From Roseicella frigidaeris (GTDB taxonomy: Bacteria > Pseudomonadota > Alphaproteobacteria > Acetobacterales > Acetobacteraceae), in contig NZ_QLIX01000029.1 in NCBI RefSeq assembly GCF_003258945.1, positions 14,334 through 50,218 of the forward strand: a stretch of 35,885 bases of DNA. The letters are read 5' to 3'. Both the position numbers and the translations under genes were made by a program. The notes under the pieces were generated by a model. It was not told where the DNA came from. It ran no database searches and was given only the letters and a program-made list of their open reading frames with translations. Below are positions 26,432-35,685 of the stretch, piece after piece; the first letter of the stretch is position 1, and each line of letters opens with the position of its first letter.

Positions 26432-26762
26432 GGCCCTCGGGCGCCGGGCGCACGCCTCCGGCTTGCCTGGCTGCGCGGCATAGGCCTCGGACCGGTCATG
26501 CGACCGGTCCGTTGATAGGTCGCTGGCCCTCAGGCGCCGGGCGCAAGCCTCCAGCTTGCTTGGCTGCGCGCCATGAGGCGCGGGCCCCGTTCGGGGCCGC
26601 GGACCGGTCATGCGACCGGTCCGTTGGTAAGTCAGTGGCCCTCAGGCGCCGGGCGCAAGCCTCCGGCTTGCCTGGCTGCGCGCCATGAGGCGCGGGCCCC
26701 GTTCGGGGCCTCGGACCGGTCATGCGGCCGGTCCGTTGGCATGTCCTGGGCCCTCAGGCGCC
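26432..26762. repeat. Three tandem copies of a 112-bp palindromic repeat, plus a partial fourth
   Basis: Units start GGCCCTCrGGCGCCGGGCGC and lie at 26432-26523 (92 bp, lacking about 21 bp), 26524-26636 (113 bp) and 26637-26748 (112 bp). A 14-bp start of a fourth is at 26749-26762. Copies 2 and 3 differ at few positions. Each holds a perfect hairpin with arms GGACCGGTC and GACCGGTCC around ATGC (26489-26510 in copy 1) and, in copies 2 and 3, a second hairpin GGCCCCG/CGGGGCC. Another diverged copy is at 30171. The array lies between converging genes; the partial copy supplies the stop codon of the gene ending at 26754. Confidence 0.9.
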
Positions 26763-27056
26763 GCCCTCGCTGCTGCGGAAGGCGATGGCGTTGCGCAGCG
26801 CATGGACGATGAGCTCCATGCGCTGCTCGAACCCCGCCGCCGCGGCGTCGCGCCCGGCCTGCTCGGCGCCGACCACGCCGCGCAGCACCGAGGCCTCGAG
26901 CTGCGCCGCCATCTCCTCCATCGAGCGCAGCGCCGTCGCCGCGCCGCCGCCCTCCACCGCGGCGCGCAGCACGGCGATCTCGCCGAAGGCCGCGGCGAGC
27001 GCGGTCTCGAGCGCGATGATCTCGCCGCGCAGCGTCTCCGCCTCCTTCGATGCCAT
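26754..27056 (-). CDS. Small coiled-coil protein of unknown function
   Basis: This 100-residue, almost fully helical protein starts MASKEAETLRGEIIALETAL. Heptad-like hydrophobics run through residues 5-35 (coiled coil) and 40-95 (EEMAAQLEASVLRGVVGAEQ, FEQRMELIVHALRNAIAF). It has no cysteine, signal peptide or membrane segment. No family is recognised. The start at 27056 gives a compact acidic helix; longer forms run antisense through the dehydrogenase gene and look non-coding. The TGA stop (26756-26754) lies inside the partial fourth repeat copy, so the last codons may derive from the repeat. It is divergent from the dehydrogenase gene. Confidence 0.65.
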   Translation of the reverse strand: MASKEAETLRGEIIALETALAAAFGEIAVLRAAVEGGGAATALRSMEEMAAQLEASVLRGVVGAEQAGRDAAAAGFEQRMELIVHALRNAIAFRSSEGGA

Positions 27057-27176
27057 CGCCCCGTTCCTCTCCGGCCAGGGGCAGGAGGTGGACCCCGCGG
27101 GCCGGCGGCGCAAGCCGGGCGCTTCCGCATCCCGCCGCCCGACCATAGGCTGGCCGAAAACCGGAGGACCCCCCGC

Positions 27177-28259
27177 ATGCGCGCCGCCATCTTCCGCCAG
27201 GGCGACTTCACCGTCGGCTCCATCCCCGACCCGGTGCTGGCCGAGGGCCAGGTGCTGGTCCGCACCCGCGCCTGCGGCATCTGCGGCTCCGACCTGCATG
27301 CGGCGACCCAGACCGAGGCCTTCGTCGACGTCGCGCGCCGCTCCGGCGGCCGCTTCGCCATGGTGCAGGACCGCGACATCGTCTTCGGCCATGAATTCGT
27401 CGGCGAGGTGGTGGCCAACGGCCCCGGCACCGAGGGCCGCTTCGCCCCGGGCAGCCTCGTCACCTCGGTGCCGCTGACCATCGTCGCGCAGCGGGTGGAG
27501 GGCATCGGCTACAACCCGGAGGTGCCCGGCGCCTTCGCCGAATACCTGCCGCTCGCCGAGCGCATGCTGCTGCCGGTGCCGGCGGGCCTGGACCCCGACC
27601 ACGCCGCGCTGGTCGAGCCGATGGCGGTCGGGCTGCACGCCGTTGAGCATGGCCGCGTCGCCGCCGGCGAGGCGGCGCTGGTCGTCGGCTGCGGCCCGAT
27701 CGGCCTCGCGGTCATCGCCGCGCTGAAGCTGAAGGGCGTGGCGCCGGTGATCGCCAGCGACTTCTCGCCGGCGCGGCGGGCGCTGGCCGCGCGCATGGGC
27801 GCCGACCTCGTCCTCGACCCCGCCGCGGAGCCGGTCGCGGCGCGGCTGGAGCAGGCGATCACGCCGGCGGGCTTCGACGGCAGCCGCTATGCCCAGTTGC
27901 TCGGCCTCTCGCCGCCGCGGCAGCCGGTGGCGATCTTCGAATGCGTCGGCATCCCCGGCATCCTGCAGCAGCTCCTCGAGCTGGCGCCGGCCGGGGCGCG
28001 CATCATCGTCGTCGGCGTCTGCATGGAGCCCGACCGCTTCGAGCCCTTCTTCGGCATCGTCAAGCAGCTCGGGATGCAGTTCGTCCTCGGCTACACGCCG
28101 GCGGAATTCGCCGCGACGCTCGGCCATATGGCGGCCGGCCGCATCGATGTGGCGCCGCTCATCACCGGCCGCGTCGGGCTCGACGGCGTGCGCCAGGCCT
28201 TCCGCGACCTCGCCAGCCCGGAGCGGCATTGCAAGGTGCTGGTGGAGCCCTGGCGGTAG
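27177..28259 (+). CDS. Zinc-dependent dehydrogenase, medium-chain (MDR) family
   Basis: This 360-residue alcohol/polyol dehydrogenase-like protein has catalytic zinc ligands Cys36 (ACGICGSDLH), His72-Glu73 (FGHEFVGEV) and Glu147 (LVEPMAVG). The nucleotide-binding motif GCGPIG is at 171-176, and Asp after beta2 (ASDFSPARR) predicts NAD(H). The four-cysteine structural zinc lobe normal at about 90-115 is absent; the segment GSLVTSVPLTIVAQRVEG has none, so the enzyme binds one zinc only. The substrate is unknown. The ATG at 27177 has GGAGGA upstream at 9-10 nt. It is divergent from the coiled-coil gene and convergent with the PhyH gene. Confidence 0.92.
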   Translation: MRAAIFRQGDFTVGSIPDPVLAEGQVLVRTRACGICGSDLHAATQTEAFVDVARRSGGRFAMVQDRDIVFGHEFVGEVVANGPGTEGRFAPGSLVTSVPLTIVAQRVEGIGYNPEVPGAFAEYLPLAERMLLPVPAGLDPDHAALVEPMAVGLHAVEHGRVAAGEAALVVGCGPIGLAVIAALKLKGVAPVIASDFSPARRALAARMGADLVLDPAAEPVAARLEQAITPAGFDGSRYAQLLGLSPPRQPVAIFECVGIPGILQQLLELAPAGARIIVVGVCMEPDRFEPFFGIVKQLGMQFVLGYTPAEFAATLGHMAAGRIDVAPLITGRVGLDGVRQAFRDLASPERHCKVLVEPWR

Positions 28260-28304
28260 CGGGCGCGGCGGGTCCGGCCCAGGGACGCGGCAAGACCGCC
28301 GCCC

Positions 28305-29063
28305 CTATTCCGCGGCCAATCGATGACCGGCGACGGCCTCCTGCTCCGGGACATGCCGCAGGGGCACCGCCGCGTCCCCGATCTGGATGACGATGTTCCG
28401 GCGCGGCGAGGCCGAGGCGTTCATGCCGCCGCCATGCAGCACCTTCGGATGGACGAGCACCAGGTCGCCGGGGTCGCAGCCGACCGTGACAGCCTCCGCC
28501 GGCCGCCAGTCCCCCGGTGGAGACCTCCCATGCGCTTCGTCGTCCCGCAGGCGGTGGGAGCCCGGAACGAAGGTCGTTGCGCCTCCGACGCCGGACATGC
28601 CGTCGAGGCAGACCATCGCACGGACGAAGCACAAGGTTGCGGGACAGGCATAGCCATTCGGATAATCGCGGTGCCAGCCGATGGCCCGGCCGAAGCGCGG
28701 ATGCTTGATGGTCACGTTCATGAAATGGGCGGCGACATCCCGCACGCCGACCGCCGCGCGCGCAGCGGCGATCAGCGGCGGCTGGTCGAGAAGCATCCAG
28801 AACACCGGATCGAAGGCGACGGGATCGCCGAGGATGAAGATCGCGTCGCCGACCTCGGACGCCGCGACGCCGCCACGCTGCGCGGCCGGCAGGTCCCGCT
28901 CCAGGGTGAGGCGCTCGCGCAGATGCGGCGGGAGGTCATGGACGGCATCCTGCACGCGCTGCACCGCCGCCCGCAGCGCGGCCAGGAGCGGCGCCGGGAC
29001 CGTCCCGCGAACCACGGCGAAGCCGGTCTGGGCGAAGCCCGCCCTGTCGAAGCGACAGTCCAT
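28305..29063 (-). CDS. Phytanoyl-CoA dioxygenase (PhyH) family protein
   Basis: This 252-residue Fe(II)/2-oxoglutarate oxygenase has the iron facial triad His131 and Asp133 (GWHRDYPNGY), with His210 (VLHGGGMN) as distal ligand, and Arg222 (PRRNIVIQIG) likely to bind 2-oxoglutarate. The jelly-roll strand GATTFVPGSHRLRDDE is typical of PhyH proteins. Substrates in this family vary from acyl-CoA to small molecules such as ectoine or halogenation targets, so none is assigned. The start at 29063 is 23 nt after the stop of the Bug receptor gene on the same strand, suggesting one operon and possibly a shared substrate. Confidence 0.9.
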   Translation of the reverse strand: MDCRFDRAGFAQTGFAVVRGTVPAPLLAALRAAVQRVQDAVHDLPPHLRERLTLERDLPAAQRGGVAASEVGDAIFILGDPVAFDPVFWMLLDQPPLIAAARAAVGVRDVAAHFMNVTIKHPRFGRAIGWHRDYPNGYACPATLCFVRAMVCLDGMSGVGGATTFVPGSHRLRDDEAHGRSPPGDWRPAEAVTVGCDPGDLVLVHPKVLHGGGMNASASPRRNIVIQIGDAAVPLRHVPEQEAVAGHRLAAE

Positions 29064-29086
29064 CGGGGGCGCCGGGCAGGCCGCCG

Positions 29087-30061
29087 TCAGTCCACCCTGA
29101 AGCCGCTCTTCTCCACCACCGGCCGCCAGCGCTCGATGTCCTCGGCGAGGATCCGCCCCAGCTCGGCCGGCGTCGAGACCTCCGGCTCCAGCCCGATGGC
29201 CAGCAGCTGCGCCTTCGCCTCCGCCTCCATCGTCGCCGCGGCGAGCTCGTCGCGCAGCGCCGCGACCATCGGCGCCGGCGTGCCGGCCGGGGCGTAGAAG
29301 GCGTAGAAGCCGAAGCTCGCCTGGTCGGGATGGCCGAGCTCGGCGATGGTCGGGATATCGGGCGTCGTCGCGCCGCGCCGGGGGCCGGAGGTGAGGACGA
29401 TCCGCAGCTTGCCGTCGCGGTGGAAGGTGAGGAAATCCGAGACGCCGCCGCAGCCGGCCGCGATATGCCCGGCGCTGAGATCGGCGATCACCGGCGCCGC
29501 GCCGCGATAGCCGACCGGCTCCAGCGCCAGGCCGAAGGCGCCGCCGAGCTGCAGGCCGAAGAAATGCGTCGAGGAGCCGAGCGCCGTGCTGCCGAAGCTG
29601 CCGCGCCGCGCATCCGCCTTCACCCAGGCGACATACTCCTCGAAGCGGCCGAAGGGCAGGTTCGGCGAGAGCACCCAGCAGGTCTGCACCGTGCCGGTCA
29701 GGGTGACGGGCGCGAAATCGGTGCGCGGGTCGAAGGGCAGCCGGCGGAAGGTGAGCACCGGCTGCACCGTCGAGGCGCTCGGCGCGAAGAGCAGCGTCGT
29801 GCCGTCGGGCGGCGCGTATTTCAGCGCCTCGCAGGCGACGGTGCCGCTCGCCCCGGCGCGGTTCTCGATGACGACGTTGCGCAGCGCGCCGCGCCGCCGC
29901 AGCGCCTCGGCGATGACGCGGCCCATCACATCGGTGCCGCCGCCCGGCGGGAAGCCGACCAGCACGCGGACCACGCCCTGCGGCAGGGCCGCCCGGGCGA
30001 TGGCGGGCGCGGCCAGCACTGCACCGCCCGCGCGCAGCAGGCTCCGCCTTGGCAGGGACAT
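29087..30061 (-). CDS. Bug/TctC family tricarboxylate-transporter receptor
   Basis: This 324-residue periplasmic binding protein has a Tat-like leader (MSLPRRSLLRAGGAVLAAPA, cleavage near IARAALP). Family motifs are VRVLVGFPPGGGTDVMGRVI, VIENRAGASGTVACEAL, PDGTTLLFAPS and GYRGAAPVIADLSAGHI. These receptors feed TctA/B permeases with carboxylates or act as sensors, and very many occur without a linked permease in proteobacteria. Here no permease is adjacent. The receptor is followed at 23 nt by a PhyH oxygenase gene. The start at 30061 gives the complete leader. Confidence 0.92.
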   Translation of the reverse strand: MSLPRRSLLRAGGAVLAAPAIARAALPQGVVRVLVGFPPGGGTDVMGRVIAEALRRRGALRNVVIENRAGASGTVACEALKYAPPDGTTLLFAPSASTVQPVLTFRRLPFDPRTDFAPVTLTGTVQTCWVLSPNLPFGRFEEYVAWVKADARRGSFGSTALGSSTHFFGLQLGGAFGLALEPVGYRGAAPVIADLSAGHIAAGCGGVSDFLTFHRDGKLRIVLTSGPRRGATTPDIPTIAELGHPDQASFGFYAFYAPAGTPAPMVAALRDELAAATMEAEAKAQLLAIGLEPEVSTPAELGRILAEDIERWRPVVEKSGFRVD

Positions 30062-30170
30062 GGATTCCTCCCGATCGCTCGCTCGCGCCGGTTCTGCGCC
30101 GGCGCATCCTGGACCCGGGAAGGCTGCGGCGCGCGGCCCCGCGCTGTCAACGCGGCGCTGCCTGCCACCG

Positions 30171-30270
30171 GCCCTCGCGCGCCGGGCGCGAGCCTCCGCG
30201 TCGCCTGGCGGCGCGACACAGGGTGCGAGCCCCGTCCGGGGCCGCGGACCGGTCTTGAGACCGGCCCACG
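30171..30270. repeat. Dispersed copy of the 112-bp palindromic repeat
   Basis: This copy of the 26432-26748 unit starts GGCCCTCGCGCGCCGGGCGC, keeps GCCTCC, a GAGCCCCGTCCGGGGC-like stem and the hairpin. Its hairpin is CCGGTCT (30250-30256) and AGACCGG (30259-30265): the outer part is conserved while the loop-proximal bases changed on both arms together. That compensation suggests selection on a stem. It ends 5 bp from the stop of the metallo-hydrolase gene on the minus strand. Confidence 0.75.
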
Positions 30271-30274
30271 GGTT

Positions 30275-31324
30275 TCACGCCAGGGGCCGCCCCGCCGCCG
30301 CCGCCACCTCGGCCAGCAGCCGGGCCTCGCCCTCCTCGTAGCGCGGGGAGAGATGGAACGGCTCGATCCGCCCCGCCCCGGCGGCGCGCGCGATCTCGCC
30401 GGCGGCCTGGGTCGTCAGGTGGCGGCGGTCGCGGGCATGCGCGGCATCCGCGGCGGCGAAGGGCGCCTCGATGAAGAGGATGTCGGCGCCCTGCGCCAGC
30501 GCGATGGCCGCCGCGCGGTTGGCCGGGGTGTCGGCGAAATCGGTGAGGTAGGCGAGGCGCTGGCCGGGCGTGACCTCGACCAGGTCGCGCAGCGCGCCGA
30601 GCGGCAGGGTGGTGGCCGCCGGCTCCTCCCCGGGCCCCTCCCCTCGCCCCTCCCCTGGCCCTCCCCGGGGCGCCGCGACGGCGATCGGAGTCGCATCCGG
30701 CGCCCCCTCCCGCACCGCCTGCTTCAACCGCGTCAGCCAGGGCCCGACCGGCAGACCGCGCGCCTCGAGCCGGGTGCGCCAGACATTGATGCGCATCGCC
30801 TCCGACACCGCGAAGCCGAGGCAGGGCGTGCCGTGGTCGAGCACCGCCGCCTGCAGCCGCAGCGCGCCGAGCGTCAGCACCGTGCCGTCCGCCGCGGCGG
30901 GCTGCGGCGGCAGCGCCTCCGGCCGGAAGCCGGTCTGCAGACGGAAGCGGCGGCGCGGCCAGAGGGGGCCCTCCGTCACCTCCGTCACCTCGAAGGCGAG
31001 GACCGGCGCGATGCGGTCGACGAGGTTCCAGGTATAGGCCTGCAGCCGGTGCCAGAGCCGCGCCGCGAAGCCCGCCGGCCCGACCACCTGCACCACCCGC
31101 TCCCGCCCGATCAGCAGCCGCAGCAGCCGGTCGAAGCCGGCCCAGTGGTCCATATGCGCGTGCGAGACGCCGAGCAGCCCGGTGCGCAGCAGCTGCCGCG
31201 GCGCCAGGCCGGAGAGGTCGCCGCAATCGAGCAGCACCGCCTCGCTCTGGTGCAGCGCCTCCAGCCAGAGGCCGGGATCGCCGGTCCGCCCATTCAGCAG
31301 GCAGGGATGCAGGGTGGCGCGCAT
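30275..31324 (-). CDS. Metallo-beta-lactamase-fold hydrolase (RNase Z-like)
   Basis: This 349-residue MBL-fold protein has the zinc motif SHAHMDHWAGF with His55, His57, Asp59 and His60, a further ligand region VLDHGTPCLGFAVS, YLTDFADTP (Asp bridging two zincs) and a C-terminal PFHLSPRYEEGEA. The order and FHLSPRY near the end fit the RNase Z/ElaC-like group, though an exosite for tRNA is not obvious, so I do not name it. A low-complexity insert (PRGGPGEGRGEGPGEEP, about 220-236) is encoded by short GC repeats. The start at 31324 precedes MRATLHPCLLNG. It faces the MarC gene divergently. Confidence 0.85.
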   Translation of the reverse strand: MRATLHPCLLNGRTGDPGLWLEALHQSEAVLLDCGDLSGLAPRQLLRTGLLGVSHAHMDHWAGFDRLLRLLIGRERVVQVVGPAGFAARLWHRLQAYTWNLVDRIAPVLAFEVTEVTEGPLWPRRRFRLQTGFRPEALPPQPAAADGTVLTLGALRLQAAVLDHGTPCLGFAVSEAMRINVWRTRLEARGLPVGPWLTRLKQAVREGAPDATPIAVAAPRGGPGEGRGEGPGEEPAATTLPLGALRDLVEVTPGQRLAYLTDFADTPANRAAAIALAQGADILFIEAPFAAADAAHARDRRHLTTQAAGEIARAAGAGRIEPFHLSPRYEEGEARLLAEVAAAAGRPLA

Positions 31325-31389
31325 GGCCGCCGGAGTGCCACGGCGCGGCCGGATGGTCGAGCGGGGCCGGCCCGATCGGGGCCGCGGCC

Positions 31390-31461
31390 GGGAAAGCGCG
31401 CCCGGGAAAGCGCGCCCGGGAGAGCGCGCGCCGGCGGGGCGGCCAGGCGGGGCGGCCAGGC
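31390..31461. repeat. Two short tandem repeat arrays between MBL and marC genes
   Basis: GGGAAAGCGCGCCC occurs twice (31390-31403 and 31404-31417), followed by a diverged third (from 31418). Then GGGGCGGCCAGGC occurs twice (31436-31448 and 31449-31461) with the start of a third. They sit in the 271-bp divergent intergenic region, where promoters for both genes must also lie. These are probably slippage-generated arrays; the role is unknown. Confidence 0.85.
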
Positions 31462-31595
31462 GGGCGGCGGGCCGGCTTGCCTCCGCCGCGCCGGGCTGGC
31501 ATCGCTGCGCCGCCGCTCCCGCCCCTCCAGGCACGCCCGGGCGGCCCCCGCCGCGGGGCCCGCGGATCGCAATGCCTGGACCGGGAGCAGCGGCC

Positions 31596-32285
31596 ATGCC
31601 GGAGCTGCGCGCGGCGGCCGAGAGCTTCCTGCTCGCCTTCCCCGCCCTCTTCTCCATCGTCAACCCGATCGCCGCCGCGCTCATCTTCGCCCAGGTCACC
31701 GCCCGGCTGCGGCATGCCGACCGGGTGCTGCTGGCCGGGCGGATCGCCGCCTATTCGGCCGCCATCCTGCTCGGCGCGCTCTGGACGGGGGCCTATGTGC
31801 TCGGCTTCTTCGGCATCAGCCTCGCGGCGCTGCGGATCGGCGGCGGGCTGGTCGTCGCGGTCCGCGCCTGGGACCTGCTGGCGGCGCCGGAGCGGACGGA
31901 GGAGCGCAAGCAGGACCAGGCCAGCGAGGCGGAGGGCGAGCCGGCCGGCGACATCGCCTTCTTCCCGCTCACCATGCCCTTCACCACCGGGCCGGGCTCC
32001 ATCTCGGTCGCGGTCGCGCTCGGCGCCAACCGCCCGGTGACGGGCCCCGGGGGCGGCGGCTGGGCCGAGGTGGCGCCCTTCGCCGCCGGCCTCTCCCTCG
32101 CGGCGCTCGCCGTCGCCGGGCTGGTCTGGCTGGCCTATCGCTCGGCGGATGCGGTGGTCGGGCTGCTCGGCCAGTCGCGGGTCCGCATCCTCACCCGGCT
32201 CGCAGCCTTCCTCATGCTCTGCATCGGCGTGCAGATCGTCCTCGGCGGCGTCACCGAGGTGCTGCGGCCGCTGCTCGCGCGGTAG
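31596..32285 (+). CDS. MarC family integral membrane protein
   Basis: This 229-residue polytopic inner-membrane protein has about six hydrophobic helices in two halves: SFLLAFPALFSIVNPIAAAL, AAYSAAILLGALWTGAYVLG and LRIGGGLVVAVRAWDLL, then a charged loop (ERTEERKQDQASEAEGEPAG), FFPLTMPFTTGPGSISVAV, AGLSLAALAVAGLVWLAY and LAAFLMLCIGVQIVLGG. The motifs NPI and PLTMPFTTGPG are characteristic of MarC/YhgN proteins, whose function is not known despite the name. The start at 31596 gives a short N-tail before the first helix. It is convergent with glgX. Confidence 0.92.
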   Translation: MPELRAAAESFLLAFPALFSIVNPIAAALIFAQVTARLRHADRVLLAGRIAAYSAAILLGALWTGAYVLGFFGISLAALRIGGGLVVAVRAWDLLAAPERTEERKQDQASEAEGEPAGDIAFFPLTMPFTTGPGSISVAVALGANRPVTGPGGGGWAEVAPFAAGLSLAALAVAGLVWLAYRSADAVVGLLGQSRVRILTRLAAFLMLCIGVQIVLGGVTEVLRPLLAR

Positions 32286-32350
32286 GGCATGTCATAGTCG
32301 GGGCATCGGCACCCGTCCGAGCGCCTCCGCTCGAACGGGATCTGCGCTCG

Positions 32351-32402
32351 ACCACGCGCCGCTCGCCCGGGTGCGCGGCCCGACGGCGCGCCGTCGGGCC
32401 GC
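32351..32402. terminator. Perfect 28-bp palindrome between convergent genes, with a diverged module B
   Basis: The 28 bp at 32375-32402 are fully self-complementary, starting GCGGCCCGACGGC. They lie between the convergent marC (stop 32285) and glgX (stop 32431) genes, so a bidirectional terminator-like hairpin is likely, though no U-tract is present. Just left and partly overlapping, ACCACGCGCCGCTCGCCCGG (32351-32370) resembles the left half of repeat module B at 11051-11070, so the site may be a decayed member of that family. Confidence 0.65.
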
Positions 32403-32430
32403 CTGGGTCACGCCCCGGCGCCGGCCCGCC

Positions 32431-34671
<2,241 letters not shown>

Positions 34672-34824
34672 GGCCCAGGCCCCCTCGCTAACTCCGGTGG
34701 GTCACAACAACGCTCGGCCCCGTTCGTTTCCGCGGTGCAGCAGCGCCGCGGCGGGAAACCGATCCGCCGGCGCGGCGCTTCATCGGCACTGCGGCAACGG
34801 CTGCCGCAGCGGAGGACACCGCCC

Positions 34825-35040
34825 ATGACGGAACATGTCTACAAGGTGGTGGAGCTGGTCGGCTCCTCGAAGGACGGGGTGGACGACGCCATCCGCACCG
34901 CCATCACCCGCGCCGGCGAGACGGTGCGCCACCTGCGCTGGTTCGAGGTGACGCAGATCCGCGGCGTGGTCGGCAAGGGTGGCGCGATCGACTACACGCA
35001 GGTGTCGCTGAAGGCCGGCTTCACCCTCGAAGGGGACTAG
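34825..35040 (+). CDS. Dodecin family flavin-binding protein
   Basis: This 71-residue protein matches the dodecin pattern over its whole length: HVYKVVELVGSSKDGVDDAI (start), then LRWFEVTQIRG with the conserved flavin-stacking Trp39, GGAIDYTQVSLKAGF and a short acidic end. Dodecins form 12-subunit hollow shells that store or quench riboflavin, lumichrome or FMN in the cytoplasm. GGAGGA lies about 8 nt before the ATG. It is followed after 5 nt by a 107-residue protein gene, so the two form an operon. Confidence 0.93.
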   Translation: MTEHVYKVVELVGSSKDGVDDAIRTAITRAGETVRHLRWFEVTQIRGVVGKGGAIDYTQVSLKAGFTLEGD

Positions 35041-35045
35041 CGCGC

Positions 35046-35369
35046 ATGTACCTCGCCCGCTTCTCCTATGACGTGCTGCCGGTGCATCGGCAGCGGGCCA
35101 TGGATTTCATCCGGCGCGAGGTGGCGGCCGCCGGCAAGGCCGGGCTGCGGGCCCGGCTGCTGGTGCCGCTCACCCGCGGCCAGGGCGGCGCGGCGCTGCA
35201 ATTCGAGGTGGCGCTGACCAGCCTCGACCAGCTCGAGGGGCTGCGGCATCGCGGCGGCAGCGCGGCGCCGCAGGACTGGATGCATGCCTTCAGCGAGATC
35301 CTGACCGCGCCGCCGCAGGTGGAAATCCTGCGGGTGGACGGGGTGCAGGCGGGCGGCCCGCCGATCTAG
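35046..35369 (+). CDS. Small protein of unknown function cotranscribed with dodecin
   Basis: This 107-residue protein starts MYLARFSYDVLPVHRQRAMD. The order is strand, helix (AMDFIRREVAAAGKAG), strand (RARLLVPLT), strand (ALQFEVALTS), helix (LDQLEGL), then WMHAFSEILTAPPQVEILRV. The pattern (a strand with Tyr, helix with Phe, closing strand VEILRV) suggests a ferredoxin-like alpha/beta dimeric-barrel fold such as ABM or NIPSNAP domains, but I cannot name the family. There is no signal peptide. The ATG is 5 nt after the dodecin stop, so the genes are coupled. A repeat begins 2 bp after its stop. Confidence 0.7.
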   Translation: MYLARFSYDVLPVHRQRAMDFIRREVAAAGKAGLRARLLVPLTRGQGGAALQFEVALTSLDQLEGLRHRGGSAAPQDWMHAFSEILTAPPQVEILRVDGVQAGGPPI

Positions 35370-35370
35370 G

Positions 35371-35470
35371 GCGGAGCCGATCGGGCGGACCCCCTGATCG
35401 GGTGGAGATGCCCTGACGATACTGCCCTGGACATGATCCGCGCACCCGTGCGAGCGGCCCATGGTCCTGG
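35371..35470. repeat. Diverged palindromic repeat, modules A-B
   Basis: Starting 2 bp after the stop of the upstream gene, CCGATCGGGCGG is followed by CCTGATCGGGTGGAGATGCC (module A, degenerate on its left arm). Then CTGGACATGATCCGCGCACC and GCGGCCCATGGTCC (module B, about 35426-35466) follow. The order A-B matches 11004-11089. Module C is absent. Confidence 0.7.
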
Positions 35471-35685
35471 CCAGGCGGCGGGCCTGAGGCCGGCCGCGAC
35501 GCGCGCGCGGGCCTCGGTCCTTCGCTGGAGCGGCGGAGCGGCCGCCATCCTGGGGCCGGTCCGCCGCCGGTCGTCCTCCGGGCCGGGATCGCGGAGGCGG
35601 GACGGGATGCATGGCCCCTCCACCGCCGCGGCGCCCGGAGGCCAGGCGCGGCGCCTGCTGCGCCGCGCCGTGACCCTGCCTGCCG
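35471..35685. other. Non-coding stretch, nothing recognised
   Basis: Together with the preceding repeat this gives about 316 bp without a gene. It is GC-rich with short self-complementary runs (e.g. GGCGCGGCGCCTGC near 35645) but shows no tRNA, promoter or conserved motif I can name. It separates two genes that converge. Confidence 0.5.

Noticed and set aside
26496-26723. Repeated short peptides in the tandem 112-bp repeats
   Set aside because: The open frames follow the repeat palindromes, lack ribosome sites and differ in frame between units because the units are 92, 113 and 112 bp long.
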